In this document: positions 55,258 to 62,413 of the stretch, one piece after another
Numbering within the stretch: the first letter of the stretch is position 1
Layout of the letters: each line of letters starts with the position of its first letter
Source of the DNA: an uncultured Bacteroidales bacterium
GTDB lineage: Bacteria; Bacteroidota; Bacteroidia; Bacteroidales; P3
Assembly: GCA_900317285.1 (NCBI GenBank)
Contig: ONGA01000008.1
Location: 85,771 to 149,770 of the forward strand
DNA length: 64,000 nt
Direction of reading: 5' to 3'
Notes under the pieces: generated by a model
Databases searched by the model: none
What the model was told of the DNA's origin: nothing
The model's input: only the letters and a program-made list of their open reading frames with translations
Translations under genes and position numbers: made by a program

Positions 55258-55764
55258 TTACACAAGGTATTTGACAACCTCCTCCAGGTACCGCCTGTCG
55301 GTATCGTCGAAGGTGGCAAGCTCACGGCTGTCGATGTCCAGCACCGCGATGATTTCGTCGCCCGCGAACACCGGCACCACTATCTCGCTGCGGCTCTCGC
55401 TGCTGCAGGCGATATGTCCGGGAAACTCCTCCACATCGGGCACCACCACCGTGCGGCGCTCCTTCCACGCCGTCCCGCACACGCCGCGCCCGTAGGCGAT
55501 ATGCACGCACGCTATCGGCCCCTGGAACGGCCCGAGGATTAATTGAGAATTGGGAGTTGGGAATTGAGAATTATTTGTGGTGTTAGCCGAATTTTCAATT
55601 TTCAATTCTGAATTTTCAATTCTATAGAATCCCGTCCACCAGAATCCGAATTCACTGTGCAGCAAGGCACTGACGTTCGCCATCTTGGCAATCATGTCCG
55701 TCTCGCCCTCGCAGAGGGCTTTCACCTGCGGCAGCAGTGCCGCATATTTTTCTTCCTTATTCAT
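55258..55764 (-). CDS. Free methionine-(R)-sulfoxide reductase (GAF domain) with a repeat-derived insertion
   Basis: Reduces free Met-R-sulfoxide. The 168-residue GAF protein carries the three catalytic Cys in ACVHIAYGRGVCGTAW and PGHIACSS, followed by RSEIVVPVF. Between the strands FYRIE and LILGPFQGP, where family members have only a few residues, there are about 25 (ENSELKIENSANTTNNSQF...), encoded by a degenerate AATTGAGAATT/GAATTTTCAATT repeat (55550-55625). The insertion is near the substrate pocket edge but outside the Cys triad, so activity could survive. Confidence 0.92.
   Translation of the reverse strand: MNKEEKYAALLPQVKALCEGETDMIAKMANVSALLHSEFGFWWTGFYRIENSELKIENSANTTNNSQFPTPNSQLILGPFQGPIACVHIAYGRGVCGTAWKERRTVVVPDVEEFPGHIACSSESRSEIVVPVFAGDEIIAVLDIDSRELATFDDTDRRYLEEVVKYLV
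55550..55625. repeat. AATTGAGAATTGGG / GAATTTTCAATT repeat inside the fRMsr gene
   Basis: Degenerate 7-8 nt units on both sides of a centre, partly palindromic, in frame with the gene (FYRIENSELKIENS...NSQFPTPNSQL). Confidence 0.9.
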
Positions 55765-55767
55765 CTG

Positions 55768-55806
55768 GCTTAACTACTTAACTTCTGTCTACTTAACTAC
55801 TTTAAC
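55768..55806. repeat. TTAACTACT repeat between fRMsr and GH29 genes
   Basis: CTTAACTACTTAACTTCTGTCTACTTAACTACTTTAAC, nearly the same text as at 4534-4570; it again supplies the last codons (IVKVVK) and stop of the gene before it. Confidence 0.8.
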
Positions 55807-57033
55807 AATAGCGTAAGGCGCTTCCTCCGTCAGTGTTATCGCATATTGGTGCTTGCCGTCCTTGCTTTGGGTGTAGCGGACGTTGCCTTCGCAGTAAGGG
55901 TACAGCGGACGCGAGCCGTAGATGGCGTAGCCGTTCTTCTCCAGCCATTTGCCTATGGCTTCCATGCGCTCCAATGCTTCCTTGGACAGGTTGCCGTCGG
56001 CGTCGGGACCCACGTTGAGCAGCAGGTTTCCGCCCTTGGCAACCACGTCGCAGAGCATGTGTATCAGCGTCTTCACACTCTTGTAGTTGTCGTTGGGCAC
56101 ATAGCTCCAGCTGTCACCCATGGTCATGCAGGTCTCCCAAGGGTAGGGGAGGAGGGTGTCGGGCACCTGCTTCTCGGGGGTGCGGTAGTTCTCATACTTG
56201 CCGCCCACGGAGCGGTCTACGATGATAAGCTGCGGGTTGTTCTCGCGTGCCATCTTGGCAATACGCGGCATGTCGACATCCTGCACCTGTCCGCTGCAGC
56301 CCAGCCACGGGCGCGTCTCGTCATTCACGCTCCATTCCGGACGCACCCAGCCGCCGTCGAGCCAGAGGATGTCAATCTTGCCATAGTTGTGCGTCAACTC
56401 ATGAATCTGGTTGTAGGTAAAGTCTTTGTATTTTTGCCAACGGTCGGGATGGTCGGCGATGGAATAGTTGACGTTGCGGTCGGGCGTGGCCCACTCGTGC
56501 GCCCAGTAGTCGTCGCAGTGCCAGTCGGGCTTGCTGAAGTAGAGGCCCGTCCAGAACCCCTGGGCGCGGAAGGCATCCACCACGCCGCGCGTGAAGTCGG
56601 TCTTTGCAGGACAATCCTTGCCGGTGCTGCTGTAGTCGGTATAACGTGTGTCGAACATGCAGAAACCGTCATGATGCTTGGTGGTGAAGACCACATACTT
56701 CATGCCGGCTCCCTTGGCGGCTTTCGCCCAGCCTTCGGGATTAAAATGCTTGGGGTTGAACGTCTTGTTGAGTGCCCAGTATTCGCGTTTGTAGTCCTCG
56801 TAGTTGGCACCGTTGCGGTTGATCCATGGTTCATTACAGATATTCCAACTCTCCACGATGCCCCACTGCGCATAAATGCCCCAGTGCATCATGAACCCAA
56901 ACTTGAGGTCCTGCCATTCGCCGATGCGCTTCACAATCGCCGCCTCCCTCTCAGGAATAGAATCATGCTGCGCACTCACATTGCCCATTAAACCCATTAA
57001 GCCCATAAGGCCTATCAGTAGTATTTTTTTCAT
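55789..57033 (-). CDS. GH29 alpha-L-fucosidase, secreted
   Basis: 414 residues. Signal peptide MKKILLIGLMGLMGLMGNVSA (LMG repeats encoded by a 9-nt repeat). The GH29 barrel shows FGFMMHWGIYAQWGI, YVVFTTKHHDGFCMFD, and the nucleophile region DILWLDGGW. It ends GNLLLNVGPDADGNL and the small region EKNGYAIYGSRPLYPY, typical of the family. Hydrolyses alpha-fucosides, for example from mucin or plant glycans. Its start overlaps the GH3 gene upstream by 4 nt (ATGA), so the two glycosidases are co-translated. Confidence 0.94.
   Translation of the reverse strand: MKKILLIGLMGLMGLMGNVSAQHDSIPEREAAIVKRIGEWQDLKFGFMMHWGIYAQWGIVESWNICNEPWINRNGANYEDYKREYWALNKTFNPKHFNPEGWAKAAKGAGMKYVVFTTKHHDGFCMFDTRYTDYSSTGKDCPAKTDFTRGVVDAFRAQGFWTGLYFSKPDWHCDDYWAHEWATPDRNVNYSIADHPDRWQKYKDFTYNQIHELTHNYGKIDILWLDGGWVRPEWSVNDETRPWLGCSGQVQDVDMPRIAKMARENNPQLIIVDRSVGGKYENYRTPEKQVPDTLLPYPWETCMTMGDSWSYVPNDNYKSVKTLIHMLCDVVAKGGNLLLNVGPDADGNLSKEALERMEAIGKWLEKNGYAIYGSRPLYPYCEGNVRYTQSKDGKHQYAITLTEEAPYAIVKVVK
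56987..57025. repeat. CCCATTAA 9-mer repeat encoding the GH29 signal-peptide core
   Basis: CCCATTAAACCCATTAAGCCCATAAGGCC: three 9-nt units, translated on the minus strand as LMG repeated. Related words occur at 43790-43822. Confidence 0.85.
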
Positions 57034-59114
57034 TTTCTATTGTGATAAATAAACGGGAAATCGAATAAATCGCGGTCGTCGCTGCTGAAGCCCACCTGCA
57101 GGGTGAAGGAGGTGCCATCCTTTGGCTCTTCCATGCGGCCGGTTTCGGGATTGAACTGGCGGAACCAGAAGGGGTCGAGTTCGATCATGAACGGTTCTTT
57201 CTTGTCGAACGACTCGGTCCATATCGGCTCTACGGCAATCAGTTGCTTGACTGGGCCGTCGGGGTCGTTTTCGTTCTTGAGGTAGACCTGCACCACGGTA
57301 CGGTGCCAGCGGGCGTTGTGTGCGTCGGTGTTGCACTGGCTCACCAGTCCGCTGACGGTGAAGTTGGCTTCGCTAATTTCGGGTGCGCCCCACAGCTGGT
57401 GGTAGCTGTAGCTGTAGCCGAAGCCGAAGGGAAACTCGACGCGCTCGCGGTCGGCGTAGCGATAGGTGCGGCCTGTCATGGCATAGTCGTCGAAGGGCGG
57501 CAGGTCGTCGGTGGAGCGGTAGATGGTCACCGGCAGGCGTCCAAAGTCGTCGCGCTCACCGAAGAGCAGTTGCTTCACGGCGGTACCCATATCTTGACCT
57601 CCATACCAGGCGAGGAGGACGGCGTCGCAGTCGTCGATTACATTTTCAAGCGACACGGCGCTGCCAGCACAAAGCACCAGCACCACTCGGTAGCCTTGGG
57701 CTTTGAAAGCCTTGATTTCTTCCGCTTGCTCCTTCGGCAACTCAATCAAGGTTCGGTCGCCCTTATAGAACCCCTCTTTTTCAACCGGCAGTTCCTCGCC
57801 CTCTAGCTGAGGGTTGAGGCCTCCGCAGTAGATGATTGTTTGAGCAGACGAGGACGTCTGCGCACCCAGAGCTTCGCCGATGGTGACGGTATGTTTCGGG
57901 GTGCCGTTGTAGTTGCCCAGTGGCATGAGGCTGTCGTAGGCATTAGGACCTTCAAGGCGCAGAAATTCATCCTCTTTCAGCGGTAGTACGCCGTTGTTCT
58001 TCAGTAGCACCATACTCTGTGCGGCAACGGAGGTGGGATTGTTTGCGGGCCCCGGTGGGTATCCGGCGGGACTGAAATGTTTTGGCAATGTGGTCACCAT
58101 GAGGCGGGTTTTCAGTATGCGGCGCACATGCTCGTCAACCTTGCTCTCTGTCACCAGCCCTTGTTGCACGGCCTCGCGCAGGGCGGGTAGACCGCTGCCG
58201 CATTCGAGGTCCACCTCGCGGCCGAAGGCGTCGCCGTAAGCTGCTGCTGCGGTGGCATGGGTGCGGTGGCGCGGAATGATGGTGTCGGTCTCGTAGGCGT
58301 CGTTCAGCGCCCAGCAGTCGGTGACGAGGATGCCGTCGTACTCCCATTCGTTGCGCAGTATGTCGAAGAGGCGGCGATTGGTGCAGCAGGGTTCGCCGTT
58401 GAGACGGTTATATCCGCACATCACCTGTGCCACATCGCTGTGCTTGACGATGTATTCGAAGGCTGGCAGGTAGGTCTCGCGCAAGTCGCGCTCGGAGACG
58501 CGGCTGTCGAATTCGTGCCGTACCCCCTCGGGACCGCTATGCACCGCGAAGTGCTTGAGGCAAGCGGCAGCGTTGTCGGATTGCAGCCCCAGGACGCATT
58601 CAAACCCCATCATGGCGGTGAGGTAAGGGTCCTCACCGTAGGTCTCCATTCCACGTCCCCAGCGTGGGTCTCGGAAGATGTTGATGTTGGGGGTGAAGAA
58701 GGTGAGGCCTGCGTAGTCACCATAGTAGCCTGTGTCCTGTGCGGCTTGGTATTTGAGGCGTGCTTCATAGGAGATGTAGCCGAAAACGTTGCCAATCAAA
58801 TTGGGATTGAACGTGGCGGCCAGCGCAATGGGCATGGGGTAGACGGTGGCCTCGCCGGCACGGCCCACGCCGTGCAGCGCTTCGTTCCACCAACTGTAGG
58901 CCGGTAAGCCCACACGCTCGATGGCGGGATTTTGGTGGACCATCAACGACAGTTTCTCGTCGAGTGTCAGGTTTTTTATCAGCCACTCCACCCTCTCATC
59001 AAGGCTTTTCGATGTGTCCTGCCAAGGGTGTTGCTGTGCGTTGACAGAACAGAATGTTATCATTATCAACGCGATGAATATTGTTCGCGCAAAGGTATGG
59101 ATTCTTCTTTTCAT
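57030..59114 (-). CDS. GH3 beta-glucosidase/beta-xylosidase family protein, secreted
   Basis: 694 residues from ATG 59114, with signal peptide MKRRIHTFARTIFIALIMITFCSVNA. The GH3 N-terminal barrel includes KHFAVHSGPEGVRHEFDS and the nucleophile Asp in GILVTDCWAL; the C-terminal domain and an FN3-like end (GWFSSDDRDLF-like, here QVGFSSDDRDLFDF) are present. The RHEFDSRVSERDLRETYLPAFE pattern is xylosidase-like. Forms a two-gene unit with GH29; no SusCD nearby. A TATATTTG box lies only 4 nt before the ATG. Confidence 0.9.
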   Translation of the reverse strand: MKRRIHTFARTIFIALIMITFCSVNAQQHPWQDTSKSLDERVEWLIKNLTLDEKLSLMVHQNPAIERVGLPAYSWWNEALHGVGRAGEATVYPMPIALAATFNPNLIGNVFGYISYEARLKYQAAQDTGYYGDYAGLTFFTPNINIFRDPRWGRGMETYGEDPYLTAMMGFECVLGLQSDNAAACLKHFAVHSGPEGVRHEFDSRVSERDLRETYLPAFEYIVKHSDVAQVMCGYNRLNGEPCCTNRRLFDILRNEWEYDGILVTDCWALNDAYETDTIIPRHRTHATAAAAYGDAFGREVDLECGSGLPALREAVQQGLVTESKVDEHVRRILKTRLMVTTLPKHFSPAGYPPGPANNPTSVAAQSMVLLKNNGVLPLKEDEFLRLEGPNAYDSLMPLGNYNGTPKHTVTIGEALGAQTSSSAQTIIYCGGLNPQLEGEELPVEKEGFYKGDRTLIELPKEQAEEIKAFKAQGYRVVLVLCAGSAVSLENVIDDCDAVLLAWYGGQDMGTAVKQLLFGERDDFGRLPVTIYRSTDDLPPFDDYAMTGRTYRYADRERVEFPFGFGYSYSYHQLWGAPEISEANFTVSGLVSQCNTDAHNARWHRTVVQVYLKNENDPDGPVKQLIAVEPIWTESFDKKEPFMIELDPFWFRQFNPETGRMEEPKDGTSFTLQVGFSSDDRDLFDFPFIYHNRK

Positions 59115-59118
59115 GTTG

Positions 59119-59126
59119 CAAATATA
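59119..59126 (-). promoter_or_regulatory. -7 promoter box 4 nt before the GH3 start
   Basis: TATATTTG on the minus strand followed by CAAC then ATG; implies a very short or absent 5' leader. Confidence 0.55.
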
Positions 59127-59166
59127 CACATTCCTTTTTATTTTATATTATATCATTTTTTTTTCT

Positions 59167-59174
59167 TATTTTTG
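59167..59174 (+). promoter_or_regulatory. -7 promoter box 4 nt before the hemerythrin-LuxR start
   Basis: TATTTTTG followed by CAGC then ATG at 59179. Confidence 0.6.
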
Positions 59175-59178
59175 CAGC

Positions 59179-60036
59179 ATGAAAAGGAGCATCTTTACAG
59201 GCCGGATGAAGATGGCCGACATGATAGCATCGAACTACGACCTAATCCTTATGCTGCCACGTTTTGGCATGTCTCTGGGATTTGGCGAAAAGACAGTGAA
59301 GGAGGTGTGCCGCGACTATGGTGTCGACGAGAATTTCTTCCTCGTGGTATGCAATATTTACAGCTTTGACGATTTTCAGCCCGATGATGAGGAACTGGCA
59401 AAGATCGACCACCGTGTGGTGGTGGAGCATCTGCAGGCCAGCCATCGCTACTATATCGAGGATCGTCTCCCCCATTTGCAGCAACATCTTGATCACGTGG
59501 CAGCGGGCGCCGGAGAGCAATCGGCTGTAGTGCTGAAGAAATATTTCGCCGATTACTGTCGTGAGGTGCGTGACCATGTGCGTCACGAAGAACGCAACCT
59601 GAATGCAATGTTGGAAACTTTGCGTGAGGGCGAGCCATTGAGCAAAGGCATGAACGACCATTTCTCCAAGAGCCACGACAATATCAAGGATAAGTTGTCG
59701 GATCTTACGCAAATCATCTATAAGTACATCCCTGGTGAGCGTCTGAATGAGGAGATGATGGAACTCGTGTTTGATATTATGCAACTCAGCCGTGACCTCG
59801 ATAAACATGCCGAGATTGAGGAGATGTTGCTGATGCCTGCCGAGGATTACTCTCTCAGCGATCGTGAGCAGGACGTGCTTGAACTGGTTGCCCAGGGCCT
59901 CAGCAGCAAGGAAGTGGCGTCACGGCTCAACATCTCTGTCAATACCGTCAACACCCATCGCAAAAGCATCACCCGCAAGACGGGCATCAAATCTGTCGCC
60001 GGTCTTGCTGTGTATGCAATGCTGAAAAACAAATAG
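59179..60036 (+). CDS. Hemerythrin-like/LuxR-type transcription regulator
   Basis: 285 residues from ATG 59179 (ATG 59206 would give 276). The central part (about 60-220) is a hemerythrin-like four-helix region with repeated His/Glu ligands (HLQASHRYYIEDRLPHLQQHLDH, HVRHEERN, HFSKSHDN, KHAEIEEML) that may bind a di-iron centre sensing oxygen or nitric oxide. The C-terminal LuxR HTH (LSDREQDVLELVAQGLSSKEVASRLNISVNTVNTHRKSITRKTG) binds DNA. It directly precedes a large iron-sulfur protein by 12 nt, which it may regulate. The fold assignment is by pattern. Confidence 0.85.
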   Translation: MKRSIFTGRMKMADMIASNYDLILMLPRFGMSLGFGEKTVKEVCRDYGVDENFFLVVCNIYSFDDFQPDDEELAKIDHRVVVEHLQASHRYYIEDRLPHLQQHLDHVAAGAGEQSAVVLKKYFADYCREVRDHVRHEERNLNAMLETLREGEPLSKGMNDHFSKSHDNIKDKLSDLTQIIYKYIPGERLNEEMMELVFDIMQLSRDLDKHAEIEEMLLMPAEDYSLSDREQDVLELVAQGLSSKEVASRLNISVNTVNTHRKSITRKTGIKSVAGLAVYAMLKNK

Positions 60037-60048
60037 CCGATTTGTTCT

Positions 60049-61401
60049 ATGAGATTTTTTAAATACCTCCGAATTGTTCTGGCAGCAATGATGCTGTTTT
60101 GTATCACGGCACTGGTGCTCGATGCCACCGACGGCGCTGTGCTGCGCCACTGGCTCGGCTGGATGCCCAAGGTGCAGCTCTTGCCTGCAATCCTCGCCCT
60201 CAATGTTGTTGTGGTGGTCTCCGTTTTGTTGGTTACCATCTTGGTCGGGCGTCTCTATTGCTCCGTGGTCTGTCCCATGGGCATTTTCCAGGATATTTTC
60301 ATTTGGTTCCACAGGATTATCTTTGGTAAAAAGCGCAAGGCCACCTATCGCCGTCCACAAAATTGGTTGCGCTATACGTTCTTGGCACTTTTTGTTGTCC
60401 TGATGTTGCTTGGCTTCAACGGTATTGCAACTTTGGTGGCTCCCTATAGTGCTTATGCCCGCATGGTTGCGAATATCCATGGTACAGGTCTTGTCCATTG
60501 GATTGCCATTACCACGCTTTGTTGTGTCGGCGTGATGAGTTTCATGTATGGTCGCCTGTGGTGCAATACGCTCTGCCCTGTGGGGACGCTTTTGGGTCTC
60601 ATCAGCAAGTATTCAGTCTTTGGCATCCGCATTGACCGCGAGAAATGTGTCGGATGTCACAAGTGCGAACATCGTTGCAAAGCCAATTGTATCAATCTCG
60701 AAGACAAGAGTGTCGACGGCTCACGCTGTGTGATGTGTTTCAACTGCCTTGGCCACTGTAAGCAAGATGCAATCAGCATTTCTCGGAATAATCGGAGTGT
60801 TCAGAGTGATCCGACTGACCCATCTCGCCGCAAGTTCCTTGCAGTTACCGCTGCCGTGGGTACCGCCACGGTGCTTCATGCTCAGGAACAGAAACTCGAT
60901 GGCGGTCTTGCTGTGATAGAACAGAAGCAGGTGCCTCAGCGCCAGGTGCCACTGAAGCCTGCCGGTGCTGTGAGTCTCAAAAACTTTGAACATCGTTGCA
61001 CCGCCTGCCAACTCTGTGTTAGCAAGTGCCCTGAGCATGTGTTGCGTCCTTCTACCGAGCTTTCTTCGTTCATGCAACCTTATATGGCTTTTGACCAAGG
61101 CTACTGCCGCACAGCCTGCACCCGCTGCAGCGAGGTATGTCCTACGGGGGCCATCAGGTCTGTTGACAAGGAACAGAAAACCTCTATTAGTGTCGGCCAC
61201 GCTGTCGTACTGAAGGAAAACTGCATTGGCTGCGGCGCTTGTGTCCGCCATTGTCCTTCGTCGGCTATTATGATGGTTGACGGACGTCCTGCTGTCAACG
61301 AGGCACGTTGTCTCGGTTGCGGTGCTTGCGAATATTATTGTCCTGCACGCCCGATGACGGCTATTTATGTTGAGGGGCGTGAACGACATATGGAAATCTG
61401 A
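60049..61401 (+). CDS. NapH/NapG-like fused iron-sulfur electron-transfer protein
   Basis: 450 residues. The N-terminal third has four membrane helices with CxxxCP motifs (YCSVVCPMG, WCNTLCPVG) as in NapH/CcoG/RnfB-like proteins, then two cytosolic 4Fe-4S motifs (CVGCHKCEHRC, CVMCFNCLGHC). A linker with repeat-like DNA (SRNNRSVQSDPTDPS) leads to a twin-arginine-like SRRKFLAVTAAVGTATVLHA (about 258), then four more 4Fe-4S motifs (CTACQLC, CTRCSEVC, CIGCGACVRHC, CLGCGACEYYC). Overall it looks like NapH fused to NapG. It may pass quinol electrons to a periplasmic acceptor. The precise acceptor is unknown. Confidence 0.85.
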   Translation: MRFFKYLRIVLAAMMLFCITALVLDATDGAVLRHWLGWMPKVQLLPAILALNVVVVVSVLLVTILVGRLYCSVVCPMGIFQDIFIWFHRIIFGKKRKATYRRPQNWLRYTFLALFVVLMLLGFNGIATLVAPYSAYARMVANIHGTGLVHWIAITTLCCVGVMSFMYGRLWCNTLCPVGTLLGLISKYSVFGIRIDREKCVGCHKCEHRCKANCINLEDKSVDGSRCVMCFNCLGHCKQDAISISRNNRSVQSDPTDPSRRKFLAVTAAVGTATVLHAQEQKLDGGLAVIEQKQVPQRQVPLKPAGAVSLKNFEHRCTACQLCVSKCPEHVLRPSTELSSFMQPYMAFDQGYCRTACTRCSEVCPTGAIRSVDKEQKTSISVGHAVVLKENCIGCGACVRHCPSSAIMMVDGRPAVNEARCLGCGACEYYCPARPMTAIYVEGRERHMEI

Positions 61402-61451
61402 TTGTGAAAACGTAAAATAAAAAAATTAAAAAATAAAATACATTAAGACAA

Positions 61452-62411
61452 ATGAGTAACATCGCTACAAAAGTCAACGAAGCTGTTGACTATGTGAAAA
61501 CATTCAAGTTTTGGAAAGAACTGGTCATCATGACCCTTGGTATGATGGTCACTGCTGCTGCCGTCTATTATTTTCTCGTCCCCAGCAAACTGATCATTGG
61601 AACCATTTCTGGTCTTTCCATCGTTCTGAGCAACATTTTTGGCGGTAACCTTGGTACCTGGATTACCTGCATCAACATCATCCTGCTGATTATGGCCTTC
61701 ATACTCATTGACCATGAGTTTGGATTTAAAACTGTGTACACGGCACTGATTCTTGGCCCTCTGACCGACTTCTGGGATGCTATCTATCCTTGGCAGAATA
61801 TTGCCAATGACAATATTGTTACAGGTACTCCCTCTGTGATGGGTGACCCTTGGCTCGATCTTTGCTGCTTTGTTTTGCTACTTAGTGCCTCGCAAGCCCT
61901 GATGTTCAGCATCAACGCTTCTACGGGCGGTCTTGATATCCTTGCCAAGATTGTTAACAAGTTCCTCCATTTTGACATTGGCGCCTCGGTGTCCATTGCG
62001 GGTGCTGTTATTTGTTGCACGGCTTTCTTTATCAATGATTTCCGGATGGTTGTCATCGGTCTCATCGGTACCTGGATTAACGGTCTTGTTGTCGACTATT
62101 TCACCGCTACTCTTAACAACCACAAGAAGCTCTGCATAGTATCGAAAGACTATGAGCGCATTCGCAAGTACATCATTGAAGAGCTCCATCGCGGCTGCAC
62201 ACTCTATGAGGTCACTGGTGGTTATAGCGGCGAAAAGAGCATCGAGCTCGAGGTGCTGCTTTCGAAGGATGAATTCAGCAAGATTTTGGGCTGGATGAAG
62301 GAAGAGAAGATAGAAGCCTTCTCCACCGCCGGCAATGTTAGCGAAGTCTACGGCTATTGGTCCAGTGGCAAGAAGCGCAAAGCCCGTAAAGAAATTGTAG
62401 ATAAAAGATAA
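61452..62411 (+). CDS. YitT family membrane protein (DUF2179 C-terminus)
   Basis: 319 residues. Five to six membrane helices in the N-terminal 210 residues (TLGMMVTAAAVYYFLVPSKLIIGTISGLSIV) and a soluble DUF2179 domain at the end (ISKDYERIRKYIIEELHRGCTLYEVTGGYSG). A widely distributed family of unknown transport role. It lies between two redox genes but shows no special link to them; 50 nt after the upstream stop, 2 nt before the next start. Confidence 0.92.
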   Translation: MSNIATKVNEAVDYVKTFKFWKELVIMTLGMMVTAAAVYYFLVPSKLIIGTISGLSIVLSNIFGGNLGTWITCINIILLIMAFILIDHEFGFKTVYTALILGPLTDFWDAIYPWQNIANDNIVTGTPSVMGDPWLDLCCFVLLLSASQALMFSINASTGGLDILAKIVNKFLHFDIGASVSIAGAVICCTAFFINDFRMVVIGLIGTWINGLVVDYFTATLNNHKKLCIVSKDYERIRKYIIEELHRGCTLYEVTGGYSGEKSIELEVLLSKDEFSKILGWMKEEKIEAFSTAGNVSEVYGYWSSGKKRKARKEIVDKR

Positions 62412-62413
62412 TT

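Noticed and set aside
58921-59178. N-terminal extension of the hemerythrin-LuxR protein by 86 residues
   Set aside because: The extension is antisense to the GH3 signal-peptide region and precedes the promoter box.
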